64,000 bases of DNA from Patescibacterium sp964487795 (GTDB lineage: Bacteria; Patescibacteriota; Patescibacteriia; Patescibacteriales; Patescibacteriaceae): positions 248,001-312,000 of the forward strand of contig CAZASI010000001.1 in NCBI GenBank assembly GCA_964487795.1, written 5' to 3'. Positions 49,260-58,008 of the stretch are shown piece by piece (within the stretch, counting starts at the first letter, position 1; every line of letters begins with the position of its first letter). The notes under the pieces are model-generated. The model saw only the letters and a list, made by a program, of their open reading frames with translations, was not told the DNA's origin and made no database searches. The position numbers and the translations under genes are program-made.

Positions 49260-50243
49260 ATGAAGTTTTTAAAGCGCCACTATCTCTATATCGTTTTTAT
49301 TTTACTCGGCTTTACGGCCGGCGCTTTATATTTTGGTATTCCTCATACAAAATTAAAATCATCGCTCTCGGAAGAGAAGTGTTCATATTCCTTAATAAAT
49401 CCTTTGCGTTGCGGTGAGAACCAGCCTGAACAGGTTGAATATACTGTGTTTAAAAAAGAGTTGTTGGCTGAGCTTGAAAAAGAAAAGAAGCTCGGAAAAA
49501 TAAGTAATGCCTCGCTTTATTTTCGCGATTTAAGCAATGGACCAACTTTTTATTTTAACGAACAAGAAGATTTTGCGCCGATGAGCTTATTAAAATTACC
49601 AACAATGGTTGCGGTATATAAAACCGTTGAATACAATCCGGAATTACTTAAAGAAAAATTGCGTACCCCAATGGGTTTTGCACAAAATTCTCAAGTGATG
49701 GATGCTGAAAAAACTTTAAAGCCCAATACTGAGTACACACTTGATGAGCTAATACGTTATATGATTGTCTATTCTGACAATCGAGCAACTGATATGCTCG
49801 TCGCTTGGCTTGAAACAAAGGGCACAAACCTTGAAGTTATTCGTCGTACCATGAGTGACTTAGGAATAGTTGGTTATGAAGCAGATTTAAATAATACCAA
49901 GATTACCGTTAAACAGTACGCTTCTATTTTTCGTATTTTGTACAACTCGTCATATTTAAATCCGGAAATGTCCGAGCGAGCACTGGCTATTTTAGAAGAA
50001 AGCGAATTTGCAGACGGATTAACCGGTGATCTTGCGAGCGATATTAAAGTTGCGCATAAATTTGGCGTTCGTGCGTATGTTGAAGGTGAGCAACAGCTTC
50101 ACGATTGCGGTATTGTTTATTTTAAACCTTCTCCTTACATGCTGTGTATTATGACACGGGGCGTCAACTACGCAGATTTATCAAGCTACATTAAAAAAAC
50201 CTCTAAAGCGGTTTTTGAGGAAGTTAAAGAACGAAGTGAATGA
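49260..50243 (+). CDS. Class A beta-lactamase-like serine hydrolase
   Basis: 327 residues. Membrane helix about 8-26, then a penicillin-binding-fold domain with S-x-x-K as Ser109-Lys112 (MSLLKLP), S-D-N at 172-174 (VYSDNRA) and a HKFG segment in place of K-T-G. The Glu166-region (omega loop) is not obvious. Could be a peptidoglycan-linked serine hydrolase rather than a true beta-lactamase. Overlaps the next gene by 4 bases (ATGA). Confidence 0.75.
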   Translation: MKFLKRHYLYIVFILLGFTAGALYFGIPHTKLKSSLSEEKCSYSLINPLRCGENQPEQVEYTVFKKELLAELEKEKKLGKISNASLYFRDLSNGPTFYFNEQEDFAPMSLLKLPTMVAVYKTVEYNPELLKEKLRTPMGFAQNSQVMDAEKTLKPNTEYTLDELIRYMIVYSDNRATDMLVAWLETKGTNLEVIRRTMSDLGIVGYEADLNNTKITVKQYASIFRILYNSSYLNPEMSERALAILEESEFADGLTGDLASDIKVAHKFGVRAYVEGEQQLHDCGIVYFKPSPYMLCIMTRGVNYADLSSYIKKTSKAVFEEVKERSE

Positions 50244-51298
50244 GTAAGAAGCAAAAGAAATCAAAATCAATCATCTCTCATTTAGGAAGTGTATTAAGTT
50301 CCACATCATTTTTAACTGCAATAGCGGCGCTCGTTATCTCTTTTTCTCTTATCGTGATTTTGATGTATGTTGCCTATCAGCAGCAGCCTGAGCAGGACGC
50401 CGCACAAGTTTTGGCTCAAACTCAAGATGCTATCAATCAAGAGCTTTCACAATCTATCGCAAATGGTGATGCTATGGCCCTAAACCCTGTATTGGCAGAT
50501 GCACTGGAAAGCGAAGATTTAGAGAGTATTGCCGAGTTACTTTCTTATGGTACAAGTGAGCGCGGCGCAGCTTTTATAGTAGTGACTAATAGTCAAGGAA
50601 TTGTTTTAAACAGAACCGCGAGCGCGACAAAAATGGGTGATAATTTCTTTTTAAATAATCCATTGGGTCGGAAAATGTTTGCGAGCGGACAAGGCGCGGC
50701 TTCAATTGAAATACGTACAAACGACCCTCGCGAGCTGATGCTTCTGAGCGGTCGTTTTGTGTATAAAGGAGATAAAAAGGTGGGGGCATTATTATTTGGT
50801 TATCCGAGTGATAATAATTATGCGACATATTTTGTACGAAATTATTTGCCGGCCGGTACGGAAATTGGATTTTATACCAAAGAATACGGATTATCAGGAA
50901 CCAGTGTGCAAAAAGAAGTTGGAAGGGAATTGTTAGCACGCTATGTTCGACCTGAACTTCAGTTGTTGCAAACGAATTATGATAAGCGTTTTATTCTTTT
51001 GCCTGACGGGCGTTTTTTCATAGCGCAGAATTTATTCTTACCGGGTGCGGAAGAGGCGGGTGGCGGTATTTTATTATTCACCCCACTTCCTTATATAACA
51101 AATATTGTTATTTTTTGCCTTTTGTTCCCTTTGATACTCTTTTTCGTAGTTCTATTTTTTACTCATCGCATTAAGCATCGTGAAGAAAAAAATAATTGGA
51201 TTTATTCGCCTTTTATTATCCGCTTTATAATTCAGTGCTTCGTTTTCAGCCGGAGGGTGGCGTTTTCGATAGTCGTTTTGCACAGCGTATGTCCGTAA
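50240..51298 (+). CDS. Membrane protein with extracellular Cache-like sensor domain
   Basis: 352 residues. Helix about 20-45, an extracellular region (about 50-275) with repeated beta strands like a single Cache/PAS sensor (AAFIVVTNSQGIVLNRTASATKMGDNFFLNNPLG, ELMLLSGRFVYKGDKKVGALLFGY), then a second helix (about 282-305). The last 50 residues (WIYSPFIIRFIIQCFVF onward) overlap another reading frame and are doubtful: the true end may be near HREEKN. No output domain. Same transcript as the serine hydrolase. Confidence 0.6.
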   Translation: MSKKQKKSKSIISHLGSVLSSTSFLTAIAALVISFSLIVILMYVAYQQQPEQDAAQVLAQTQDAINQELSQSIANGDAMALNPVLADALESEDLESIAELLSYGTSERGAAFIVVTNSQGIVLNRTASATKMGDNFFLNNPLGRKMFASGQGAASIEIRTNDPRELMLLSGRFVYKGDKKVGALLFGYPSDNNYATYFVRNYLPAGTEIGFYTKEYGLSGTSVQKEVGRELLARYVRPELQLLQTNYDKRFILLPDGRFFIAQNLFLPGAEEAGGGILLFTPLPYITNIVIFCLLFPLILFFVVLFFTHRIKHREEKNNWIYSPFIIRFIIQCFVFSRRVAFSIVVLHSVCP

Positions 51299-52191
51299 TT
51301 CTTGATTCAGGCGGTGAAGCGATTAATGCAATGCGTCTCGTGTTATCATATAACCCCAATGAATTAAAAGTTCAATCCGTTGATATGGATCGTTCTATTT
51401 GCGAACACTTTATTCTTTCGGAACATAATTCGGTCAGCGGAAAGATTGTTATGGAATGTATTATCCCAAACCCGGGTTTTAAACGTAACGGCGGGATTGT
51501 GACTGATTTGTTTTTTAAGCCCTTGCCCGGTGTTAAACAATCTTCGATCCACTTCCTTGAAGATTCCGAAGTATTGGCCAATGACGGATTGGCTACTAAT
51601 GTGTTGCGTATGGCTGTTGATTCGACAATACGTTTTGAAGACAGTATTTTGATTGGTGAGCAAAAAAGTTTAACGCTCTTTTCCTCAACTCATCCAAATC
51701 CTGAACGTTGGTATTCAAAGAAAACTGTCAGTTTGTCTTGGGCGCCCAATATCGAAGCCAAGTTGTTAGCGGAAAAAGCATCGCATGATATGAATTCGGC
51801 AACTGCACCGCCCCTACAAACAACCGTGCAAAGCGACGGCATACATCATTTTACGATTGAAGGACGCAATCAGGCTGGTGAATTAATGAGAGGACAAGTT
51901 ACGGCCCGGATAGACACAATGCCGCCGGAAGAACTGACTTTGTCGGCGAGCGAAACAAAAATAAAACCGGGCGGTTTAGTCCGCTTTGAAGCAAAAGGAA
52001 AAGATTTTTTGAGCGGTTTGCAGAGAGTATTTTATCTCAAAATTAATGATGAAATATTTTTTCCAATCGGTGATCAGATTCACATACCTTTCCCACAAGC
52101 CGGAACATACACGATTACGCTCAGAGCCTATGATAGAGCGGGAAACTATCGTGATGTTTCGAAAAAAATTAGCGTTAAACGTTATCAATAA
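51196..52191 (+). CDS. Cohesin-like plus Ig/PKD-like surface protein, N-terminus likely disrupted
   Basis: Open frame of 331 residues with no plausible start near its beginning (TTG 51196 directly follows an in-frame stop). From LRFQPEGGVFDSRFAQRMSVILDSGGEAINAM it matches the cohesin-type domain common in CPR surface proteins, followed by beta-sandwich domains (about 180-325) with KIKPGGLVRFEAKGKDFLSG and TYTITLRAYDRAGNYRD. In a third frame, GTG 51180 encodes a signal-peptide start MKKKIIGFIRLLLSAL that stops at TAA where this frame carries on, so a one-base indel (real or assembly) is likely. Exported, probably cell-surface adhesion or scaffolding. Confidence 0.6.
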   Translation: MDLFAFYYPLYNSVLRFQPEGGVFDSRFAQRMSVILDSGGEAINAMRLVLSYNPNELKVQSVDMDRSICEHFILSEHNSVSGKIVMECIIPNPGFKRNGGIVTDLFFKPLPGVKQSSIHFLEDSEVLANDGLATNVLRMAVDSTIRFEDSILIGEQKSLTLFSSTHPNPERWYSKKTVSLSWAPNIEAKLLAEKASHDMNSATAPPLQTTVQSDGIHHFTIEGRNQAGELMRGQVTARIDTMPPEELTLSASETKIKPGGLVRFEAKGKDFLSGLQRVFYLKINDEIFFPIGDQIHIPFPQAGTYTITLRAYDRAGNYRDVSKKISVKRYQ

Positions 52192-52199
52192 ATATATAT

Positions 52200-52694
52200 A
52201 TGAAGCAAAAAGATTATTTTCTTCTCGCCCTGTGTCTTATTATTGCGCAACTTGCTGGTTTGATTGGTAGCGTTTTTAATTTCACCTCGCTCGGTCCGTG
52301 GTATGACGCCCTAGAAAAAAGTCCGCTTAATCCGCCGAACTGGGTTTTTGGACCTGTCTGGACTTTCCTGTTTTTATTAATGGGGATTAGTTTATTCCTA
52401 ATTATTCGTAACGGCCACAAAAAATTTATTGGTCACTCTCGTTACTTATATCCCGCGTTAATTGCCTTTGCGATTCAATGGTTGTTAAATACGGGGTGGT
52501 CATTTTTGTTCTTTTATTTGCGCTCCCCATTCTCAGCTTTTATAGAAATTATTGCATTGACCATCGCTATTATGGTCACCATATTCTACTTTTATAAAAT
52601 CAAGAAGGCGGCGGGGTATTTGTTATTGCCCTATCTTGCCTGGGTGATCTTTGCATCGTATTTAAATCTTAGTTTCTGGTTGCTTAATTCATAA
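52200..52694 (+). CDS. TspO/MBR family membrane protein
   Basis: 164 residues, five helices. Family motifs PNWVFGPVWTFLFLLMGISLFL and LLNTGWSFLFFYLRSPFSAFIEI (W-x-P-x-F and N-x-x-W-S-x-x-F). TspO binds porphyrins or acts in stress and tetrapyrrole control elsewhere; here it is unclear what it binds, since no heme gene is nearby. 8 bases after the cohesin-like gene and 2 bases before the MBL gene. Confidence 0.92.
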   Translation: MKQKDYFLLALCLIIAQLAGLIGSVFNFTSLGPWYDALEKSPLNPPNWVFGPVWTFLFLLMGISLFLIIRNGHKKFIGHSRYLYPALIAFAIQWLLNTGWSFLFFYLRSPFSAFIEIIALTIAIMVTIFYFYKIKKAAGYLLLPYLAWVIFASYLNLSFWLLNS

Positions 52695-52696
52695 TT

Positions 52697-54097
52697 ATGA
52701 AAATCACTTTTCACGGCGCCGCCCAAAATGTTACGGGCTCAAAGCATATTGTAGAAACTGCGGGACTGCGAATTCTATTAGATTGCGGATTGCATCAGGG
52801 TCGTCGACGCGAAGCGTATGAATTAAATAAAACACTACCTTTTGACGCTAAAAGTATTGACGCCGTTATTTTGTCGCATGCTCATGCTGATCATTGCGGC
52901 CTATTACCACAACTTATTAAGAACGGTTATCTCGGTAGAATTTATGCTACGCCGGCGACGATTGATATTGCGCGTCTTATTTTGCTTGATTCAGCTAAAA
53001 TTCAGCTTGAAGATTACTTAAGGGTTCAGCAATACGCTAAGCCCGAAGAGTTGATGCTGCCACTGTATTCAGTTGAAGATGTTGAAGAAACATGTGCGCA
53101 TTTTTTTCCGATTAACTATGCTTCTGCGGGTGGAGACTGGGAGCCACTCAACGACGATTGCCGTTTTAAGTTTTATGACGCCGGACATATTCTTGGTTCA
53201 GCTGTAACGTTGATTGAATCAAAAGAAGCTGATAAAACTAAACGTCTCGTCTTTACGGGAGATTTGGGGAATACGCATGTGCCGATTTTACCTGAACCTG
53301 AAAATATTATCGAAGCGGCTGATGCTATTATCAGCGAATGTACCTACGGTGATCGTAAACATAAAACTGTACATGAAGCCAATGAATTTTTAATTGATTT
53401 AATTAGTGACGCAGTTAAAAATAACAAACGAATTATTATGCCGGCCTTTGCGCTCGGTCGAACTCAAGAAGTTGTTTATATTTTGCATAAATTATTTAAT
53501 GACAAGAAAATTCCCGCGATCCCGGTAGCGATAGATTCACCGCTTGGTAATAATGTGACTGATGTCTTTAAGCGCTATACTGATAATTTTGACGAAGAGA
53601 CGGCGCACGATTTTCCAAATCATGAATCGCCTTTTATGTTTCGTAATATGAAGCAGGTATCGAGCGTTGAAGATTCGCGAAGTTTGGAACGAGCTAAGGG
53701 GCCGATCATTATTATCGCTTCAAGCGGAATGTGCGAAGGTGGACGCGTCCTACATCATCTTGAAGATAGTATTTCTGATCCTAACGCCGTTATTGTCTTA
53801 ACCGGTTATCAAGCCGAATTTACACTGGGAAGAAAATTGCAGGAAGGTGTCAGCCCGGTTCGGATTTATGATCGAATGCATCATGTTAAAGCTAAAATTG
53901 TCATGATGCATGAATTCTCCGCTCATGCCGATCAGGACGGTTTGTATGATTATATTTCTAAACTCAAAGGACTCAATCATGTCTTCTTGGTTCATTCCGA
54001 AGAAGGCCAGGCTAAAGCATTTGAACGAGTATTGCATGAAAAATCTCCCAAACTCAAAGTGCTCATTCCAAAGCCGCAGGAAAGTATAGAAATTTGA
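52697..54097 (+). CDS. MBL-fold beta-CASP RNA hydrolase
   Basis: 466 residues. Metallo-beta-lactamase domain with SHAHADHCGLLPQL (HxHxDH near 60-66), DAGHILGSAV, and a beta-CASP domain ending with IIIASSGMCEGGRVLHHL and MMHEFSAHADQDGL (motifs A, B and C). The YSH1/CPSF73-like class processes or degrades RNA; this is not the RNase J layout, as it lacks the C-terminal extension. Likely cytoplasmic RNA processing. Confidence 0.92.
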   Translation: MKITFHGAAQNVTGSKHIVETAGLRILLDCGLHQGRRREAYELNKTLPFDAKSIDAVILSHAHADHCGLLPQLIKNGYLGRIYATPATIDIARLILLDSAKIQLEDYLRVQQYAKPEELMLPLYSVEDVEETCAHFFPINYASAGGDWEPLNDDCRFKFYDAGHILGSAVTLIESKEADKTKRLVFTGDLGNTHVPILPEPENIIEAADAIISECTYGDRKHKTVHEANEFLIDLISDAVKNNKRIIMPAFALGRTQEVVYILHKLFNDKKIPAIPVAIDSPLGNNVTDVFKRYTDNFDEETAHDFPNHESPFMFRNMKQVSSVEDSRSLERAKGPIIIIASSGMCEGGRVLHHLEDSISDPNAVIVLTGYQAEFTLGRKLQEGVSPVRIYDRMHHVKAKIVMMHEFSAHADQDGLYDYISKLKGLNHVFLVHSEEGQAKAFERVLHEKSPKLKVLIPKPQESIEI

Positions 54098-54131
54098 AAT
54101 ATATAAAGCTTTTTGTTGTAGTATCAAAGGT

Positions 54132-54680
54132 ATGCACCAAACCGACGAAGCGATCGCTGCGGCCGTACAACAGGGAGATACGTCAGCTTTTAAAACCTTG
54201 CTTGAGCGTTATGAGGCAAAGATCAGCCGTTACGGACGACGATTCCTCAGTAACGCCGATGATATAGCCGATTTGGTACAAGGTATTTTTATCAAAGCCT
54301 ATGTTAATATCAAGAGCTTTGACTCAGAGCGTCGTTTTTCTCCATGGATTTATCGTATCGCCCACAACGAATTTGTTAACGCGCTGAAGAAAACTAAGCG
54401 TGAACCTTTTTTTATTTTGGAAACTGATACTATTTTCCCAACCTTGCCCGCGAAAGAACGAAGTGATGATGATCTTTTGAGCGAAGAATTAAAATTGAGC
54501 ATGGAGCGAACCTTGAATTCTATCGGCCCAAAGTATCGCGAAGTGCTGATTTTATATTTTTATGAAGAGCTGTCATATCAGGACATTGCCGATGTCCTGC
54601 ATATTCCGATTTCAACCGTCGGTGTCCGTCTTAAACGAGCTAAAGAAGAATTGAAAAAAAAGTATGTCCAACTCAACTGA
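54132..54680 (+). CDS. ECF (group 4) sigma factor
   Basis: 182 residues. Region 2 DIADLVQGIFIKAYVNIKSFDSERRFSPWIYRIAHNEFVNALKKTKRE and region 4 TLNSIGPKYREVLILYFYEELSYQDIADVLHIPISTVGVRLKRAKEELKKK, joined by a charged linker, no other domain. Directs RNA polymerase to a stress or envelope regulon. The next gene overlaps it by 17 bases and encodes a membrane protein, the place where anti-sigma factors usually sit. Confidence 0.93.
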   Translation: MHQTDEAIAAAVQQGDTSAFKTLLERYEAKISRYGRRFLSNADDIADLVQGIFIKAYVNIKSFDSERRFSPWIYRIAHNEFVNALKKTKREPFFILETDTIFPTLPAKERSDDDLLSEELKLSMERTLNSIGPKYREVLILYFYEELSYQDIADVLHIPISTVGVRLKRAKEELKKKYVQLN

Positions 54681-55371
54681 AAATAACAATCAAGAAAAAT
54701 CAATAAGCGAAGCTGTACTCAAAACGATTGAAAGCGGCGCCGCCAAACAATCACCCAAGTGGCATTTTATGTTACGCGGAGTTCTTTGGGCGGCTGTGTC
54801 GGTGTTAGCTTTTATTTGTTTGCTTTTTGTGGTGAGTTTGGCAGCTTTTAATATTTCGGAAAACAAGATAATGGCGGCTCGGGATTTTGGTTGGTTGGGA
54901 GCGAGCACTATGCTCGTATCTTTGCCCTGGATACTCTTTGGAATTATTGCGATATTAATCTTTGTTGTTGAATATTTGGCGCGCCGTTACTCATTCGCCT
55001 ATCGTCGTCCATTGCTATATTCTATAGCGGCGATTCTTATTATTGTTTTTGGCGGTAGCATGCTCCTTAGTCAGTTGCGCTTTCATGAAAATATGCAAGA
55101 GTACTCAGGCGCGCGTCGTTCACCCGTTGCCTTTGTGTATCATAGTGATATGGGACGTCCTATTATTAATCTTCACACTGGAATTATTCAACATTTTAAT
55201 CCAGACGGATTTTTAATGCGCAGTCGTTTTGATGAGATGCTCTCGGTTATCATAAGCGAACGTACGAGTTTTCCCCGCGGCAAGACTTTTGTTGAGCAAG
55301 ATCCGGTATTGGTGATTGGTCCGCGTCAGGATACGGTTATTCATGCCCAAGGAATTCGTTGTTTGAAATAA
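54664..55371 (+). CDS. Membrane protein, candidate anti-sigma factor
   Basis: 235 residues. A short cytoplasmic N-terminus (about 1-40, SISEAVLKTIESGAAKQSPKWHF), three helices (about 40-62, 78-105, 118-138) and an extracytoplasmic C-terminal domain (about 140-235). The N-terminal part is too short for a standard zinc-binding anti-sigma domain, but the 17-base overlap with the sigma gene and the membrane layout fit sigma sequestering. Assignment is by context. Confidence 0.55.
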   Translation: MSNSTENNNQEKSISEAVLKTIESGAAKQSPKWHFMLRGVLWAAVSVLAFICLLFVVSLAAFNISENKIMAARDFGWLGASTMLVSLPWILFGIIAILIFVVEYLARRYSFAYRRPLLYSIAAILIIVFGGSMLLSQLRFHENMQEYSGARRSPVAFVYHSDMGRPIINLHTGIIQHFNPDGFLMRSRFDEMLSVIISERTSFPRGKTFVEQDPVLVIGPRQDTVIHAQGIRCLK

Positions 55372-55433
55372 ATTGTAATTGCGGCTGTAGTAATAGGTAC
55401 GGGTCGACCTGTTTTCATTATTAATTTTAAGCT

Positions 55434-55862
55434 ATGAAACATAAAATCGCCGCCTATGTCCTCACGCCGATTATGAGTCTCGGTTTGTTGGGCGCGGGGG
55501 TAGTTTCCGCCCATGGTTTCTTTTCGCCAAACGCGAATCCTGATGATATCGCTTCTCATCAGAGCGCAATGTTTGAACGTAAAGCCAATATTTTGGGCGT
55601 GAGCGTTGATGAGGTCAAAGACGCTTGGTCAAATGGCAAGACAATGCAGGACCTTGCCAAAGAAAAAGGCATAAGCGCAGACCAACTCAAGGAAAAAATG
55701 AAACAGGCCGCCCAGACCGAGATGAGTGCTCATCTCAAAGTTCTCGTCGACAAAGGAGTCATTACGCAAGCGCAGGCTGATGCCCGCCTTAAAGCAATGG
55801 AATCCCATGTCGGTCAGAATAAAGGTATGTTTGGCCGTCACGGCCGGCCCATGCCGTTTTAA
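55434..55862 (+). CDS. Secreted helical protein, DUF2680/YckD-like
   Basis: 142 residues. Signal peptide about 1-26 (ending GVVSAHG). Helix repeats FERKANILGVSVDEVKDAWSNGKTMQDLAKEKGISADQLKEKM and LKVLVDKGVITQAQADARLKAM match the alternating KxGI and DQLxxK pattern of secreted YckD/DUF2680 proteins. Function unknown. Follows the sigma and anti-sigma pair and may belong to their regulon. Confidence 0.75.
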   Translation: MKHKIAAYVLTPIMSLGLLGAGVVSAHGFFSPNANPDDIASHQSAMFERKANILGVSVDEVKDAWSNGKTMQDLAKEKGISADQLKEKMKQAAQTEMSAHLKVLVDKGVITQAQADARLKAMESHVGQNKGMFGRHGRPMPF

Positions 55863-55881
55863 AGCACAATTATAGAGAGGC

Positions 55882-55909
55882 AAAAGAAGGCGGTTTTCCG
55901 CCTTCTTTT
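55882..55909. terminator. Terminator
   Basis: AAAAGAAGGCGG (55882-55893), TTTT, CCGCCTTCTTTT (55898-55909); perfect 12-bp stem. Confidence 0.92.
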
Positions 55910-55961
55910 GTTATGCTACACTGGGGGTACTAAGCCCGCTGGGCTCTCTATAATCTATTAT

Positions 55962-56582
55962 ATGAATAAAAAAATACTTTGGGGCGTCGCCATTGTTATT
56001 ATCGTGGCAGCCGCCTTTTTATATGTTAGTCAACGCAAGGACAAGGGCAGTGATTATTCAAGCCCTGATGTTTCAAAAATCATGGGCTCTGAGTCAATGC
56101 GTGAACTTATGGCTAAAGGTAAGCCGTTGCAGTGCGATATTAATCAGAATGAGGTTAAGAGTAAATTTTACTTTTCAGAAAATAATTTTCGCACTAATTT
56201 CGTAGCCGTCACTGAAGGCAAAGAAAATATTGGTCACATGATTGTTAAGGGTGACACAAGTTACACTTGGATGGACGGTGAAACCAAGGGTTTTAAAATG
56301 ACCGTCAATCCTGACTTAAAAGCTGACGCTCAAGCCAATGCTGAGAATAATGAAAAAGTTGATCTTGATGCTAAGGTAGATTATGAATGTTCTTCCTGGA
56401 AAAAAGACGATTCATATTTTGAATTGCCGCCTAATGTTGAATTCACTGATTTAAGCGCCATGATGAATACAAAAGTTGAAGCAACGGGCGGTATGGATTT
56501 AAAGGCTATTCAATGCGCTGCTTGCAGCTCTGCCCCGGAGGAAAGCCGCGCTGAATGTAAGAAGGCTTTGAATTGCGAATAG
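55962..56582 (+). CDS. Membrane-anchored protein with cysteine-rich tail
   Basis: 206 residues from the ATG at 55962; an in-frame ATG at 55908 lies in the terminator and before the TGCTACACT promoter (55914-55922). N-terminal helix (about 5-22), extracytoplasmic body (KFYFSENNFRTNFVAVTEGKENIGHMIVKGDTSYTWMDG like a beta sheet), and a C-terminal CAACSSAPEESRAECKKALNC with four cysteines. Perhaps disulfide-stabilised. No family recognised. Confidence 0.6.
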   Translation: MNKKILWGVAIVIIVAAAFLYVSQRKDKGSDYSSPDVSKIMGSESMRELMAKGKPLQCDINQNEVKSKFYFSENNFRTNFVAVTEGKENIGHMIVKGDTSYTWMDGETKGFKMTVNPDLKADAQANAENNEKVDLDAKVDYECSSWKKDDSYFELPPNVEFTDLSAMMNTKVEATGGMDLKAIQCAACSSAPEESRAECKKALNCE

Positions 56583-56584
56583 AA

Positions 56585-57154
56585 ATGAAACTATATATTC
56601 CGATCATTTTAGGAACAGCTCGAATTGGGCGACGCAGTGAAGCAATTGCCCGACACGTCTTGTCTTTTGCGCAAACTCTCGACATTGAAACGGAGCTTTT
56701 GGACGTTCGCGATTTTCCGCAACATTTTACTCAGGAAGCAACTGACAAGATGAAAGAATGGAAAGAAAAATCAGCGCGCGCTGATGGCTACATTGTTGTT
56801 ACTCCGGAATATAATCACGGTTATCCGGGAGAACTTAAAATGTTTCTTGATCATGTCTATAAAGAGTGCAATCGCAAGCCGATTGGTTTTGCTGGAGTTT
56901 CTGATGGCGTTTTAGGAGCTGCGCGCGGCATTGAGCAATTACGTTTGGTTGCGATTGAGTTTCAAATGATTCCGATACGGACCGCAGTTTATTTTCGCAG
57001 TGTCATGGAATTACTGGACGCGGAAAAAAAGTTAAAAGATCCGGCAGAATGGAACAAACGTTTACAATTATTGTTTGATGAGTGCATCTGGTATGCGCGC
57101 GTTCTAAAAGACGAAAGAATTAAATGGAACGAGACGAGGGGAACTAAGGCCTGA
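56585..57154 (+). CDS. NADPH-dependent FMN reductase
   Basis: 189 residues from the ATG at 56585, 2 bases after the previous stop. IPIILGTARIGRRSEAIARHV (FMN phosphate loop), VTPEYNHGYPGELKMFLDHVY and GVSDGVLGAARGIEQLR are the flavodoxin-fold motifs of the family. Reduces FMN or quinones with NADPH; physiological partner unknown. Confidence 0.9.
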   Translation: MKLYIPIILGTARIGRRSEAIARHVLSFAQTLDIETELLDVRDFPQHFTQEATDKMKEWKEKSARADGYIVVTPEYNHGYPGELKMFLDHVYKECNRKPIGFAGVSDGVLGAARGIEQLRLVAIEFQMIPIRTAVYFRSVMELLDAEKKLKDPAEWNKRLQLLFDECIWYARVLKDERIKWNETRGTKA

Positions 57155-57231
57155 TAAGACTCTCCAGTGACTAGCGAATTCAAATCGCTGGCAAGAAATG
57201 CTATACTGTAGATATATATTTAACTATACAT

Positions 57232-57357
57232 ATGGATCATTCACGAGTTATTGTGTGGGCTATGCTAGCCCTGGTGGCTGGAGCAGCCGCTGGTTATTAC
57301 TTCGGATATACTGGAGGATATGATCAGGCCGTAGGTTACTTTGTTGCTGTAAAATAG
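57232..57357 (+). CDS. Glycine/tyrosine-rich single-helix membrane protein (41 residues)
   Basis: MDHSRVIVWAMLALVAGAA begins one membrane helix (about 5-22), followed by GYYFGYTGGYDQAVGYFVAVK. Extended -10 TGC-TATACT (57199-57207) lies upstream, and a terminator follows 14 bases after the stop, so the unit is promoter, short gene, terminator. GxxG and GYxxGY spacing could pack helices. Function unknown. Confidence 0.55.
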   Translation: MDHSRVIVWAMLALVAGAAAGYYFGYTGGYDQAVGYFVAVK

Positions 57358-57370
57358 AGTTATTCACAGG

Positions 57371-57397
57371 AAACCGCCCGAAAATGGGCGGTTTTTT
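57371..57397 (+). terminator. Terminator
   Basis: AACCGCCC (57372-57379) and GGGCGGTT (57386-57393), then six T. Confidence 0.85.
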
Positions 57398-57404
57398 GGT
57401 ACTC

Positions 57405-57433
57405 TTGACTAATTTAGCTAAAAGTGATATAAT
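57405..57433 (+). promoter_or_regulatory. Promoter of the lipoprotein gene
   Basis: TTGACT (57405-57410), 17 bases, TATAAT (57428-57433), with TGA just before. Confidence 0.8.
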
Positions 57434-57480
57434 ACAGTTAATTATAAAATAAAGGTTCTTTTTAAAGGAAAGGGTTGCAA

Positions 57481-57921
57481 ATGAAGAAAATTACATTCAT
57501 TTTACCGCTCATCATAATAGCTTTGTTTTTCAGTGCTTGCACACAGGATGCAAGCCAGTTTCAGCCTGATCTAAAGACTGAAAAAAAAATCAAAGCTAAA
57601 CTTGTGAAGTTTAACGATAAAATTTCAAATGATAAGAACGAGAAGTTTGATGATGACGATTATCAATTTTGGTTCAGACGTGCCCACAGCATGCGTTATG
57701 AAGATCAGGTAATTGATGCTGACAGACACGATCACCAGTACAGTTATGCGCTTCTTATCGAAGATAATAACTTTGTCCCCGGCAGATTCGCCGATAAACA
57801 TAAAGTTAATACCTTAACAATCGCTGGTGCAACTTATTCATCAAGCAATTATTACAAAAAGATTCCACATTTAGTATTGTGTGATGAAGTTGATAACGAT
57901 ACTTTCGAAATTATTAAGTAA
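57481..57921 (+). CDS. Lipoprotein of unknown function
   Basis: 146 residues from the ATG at 57481, preceded by AAAGGAAAGG; the in-frame TTG six bases earlier is less likely. Signal peptide with lipobox FFSAC, lipidated Cys20. The mature part is charged, with histidines RHDHQYSYALLIEDNNF and an RFADKH segment. No family recognised. Would be processed by the Lgt and LspA encoded in this window; lgt lies 87 bases downstream. Confidence 0.65.
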   Translation: MKKITFILPLIIIALFFSACTQDASQFQPDLKTEKKIKAKLVKFNDKISNDKNEKFDDDDYQFWFRRAHSMRYEDQVIDADRHDHQYSYALLIEDNNFVPGRFADKHKVNTLTIAGATYSSSNYYKKIPHLVLCDEVDNDTFEIIK

Positions 57922-57941
57922 GCAAAAAGTTTTAAAGAGGC

Positions 57942-57970
57942 GCCCTGGGAAATATTTCTCAGGGCTTTTT
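57942..57970 (+). terminator. Terminator
   Basis: GCCCTGGGA (57942-57950) and TCTCAGGGC (57957-57965), then five T. Confidence 0.85.
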
Positions 57971-58008
57971 CATTTGAAAAAATCTGTGAATACTGCGACA
58001 ATGAAGGT

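Noticed and set aside
49260..50243. Antibiotic resistance by the class A beta-lactamase-like protein
   Set aside because: The omega-loop Glu is not seen and K-T-G is altered; a peptidoglycan-linked serine hydrolase is more likely.
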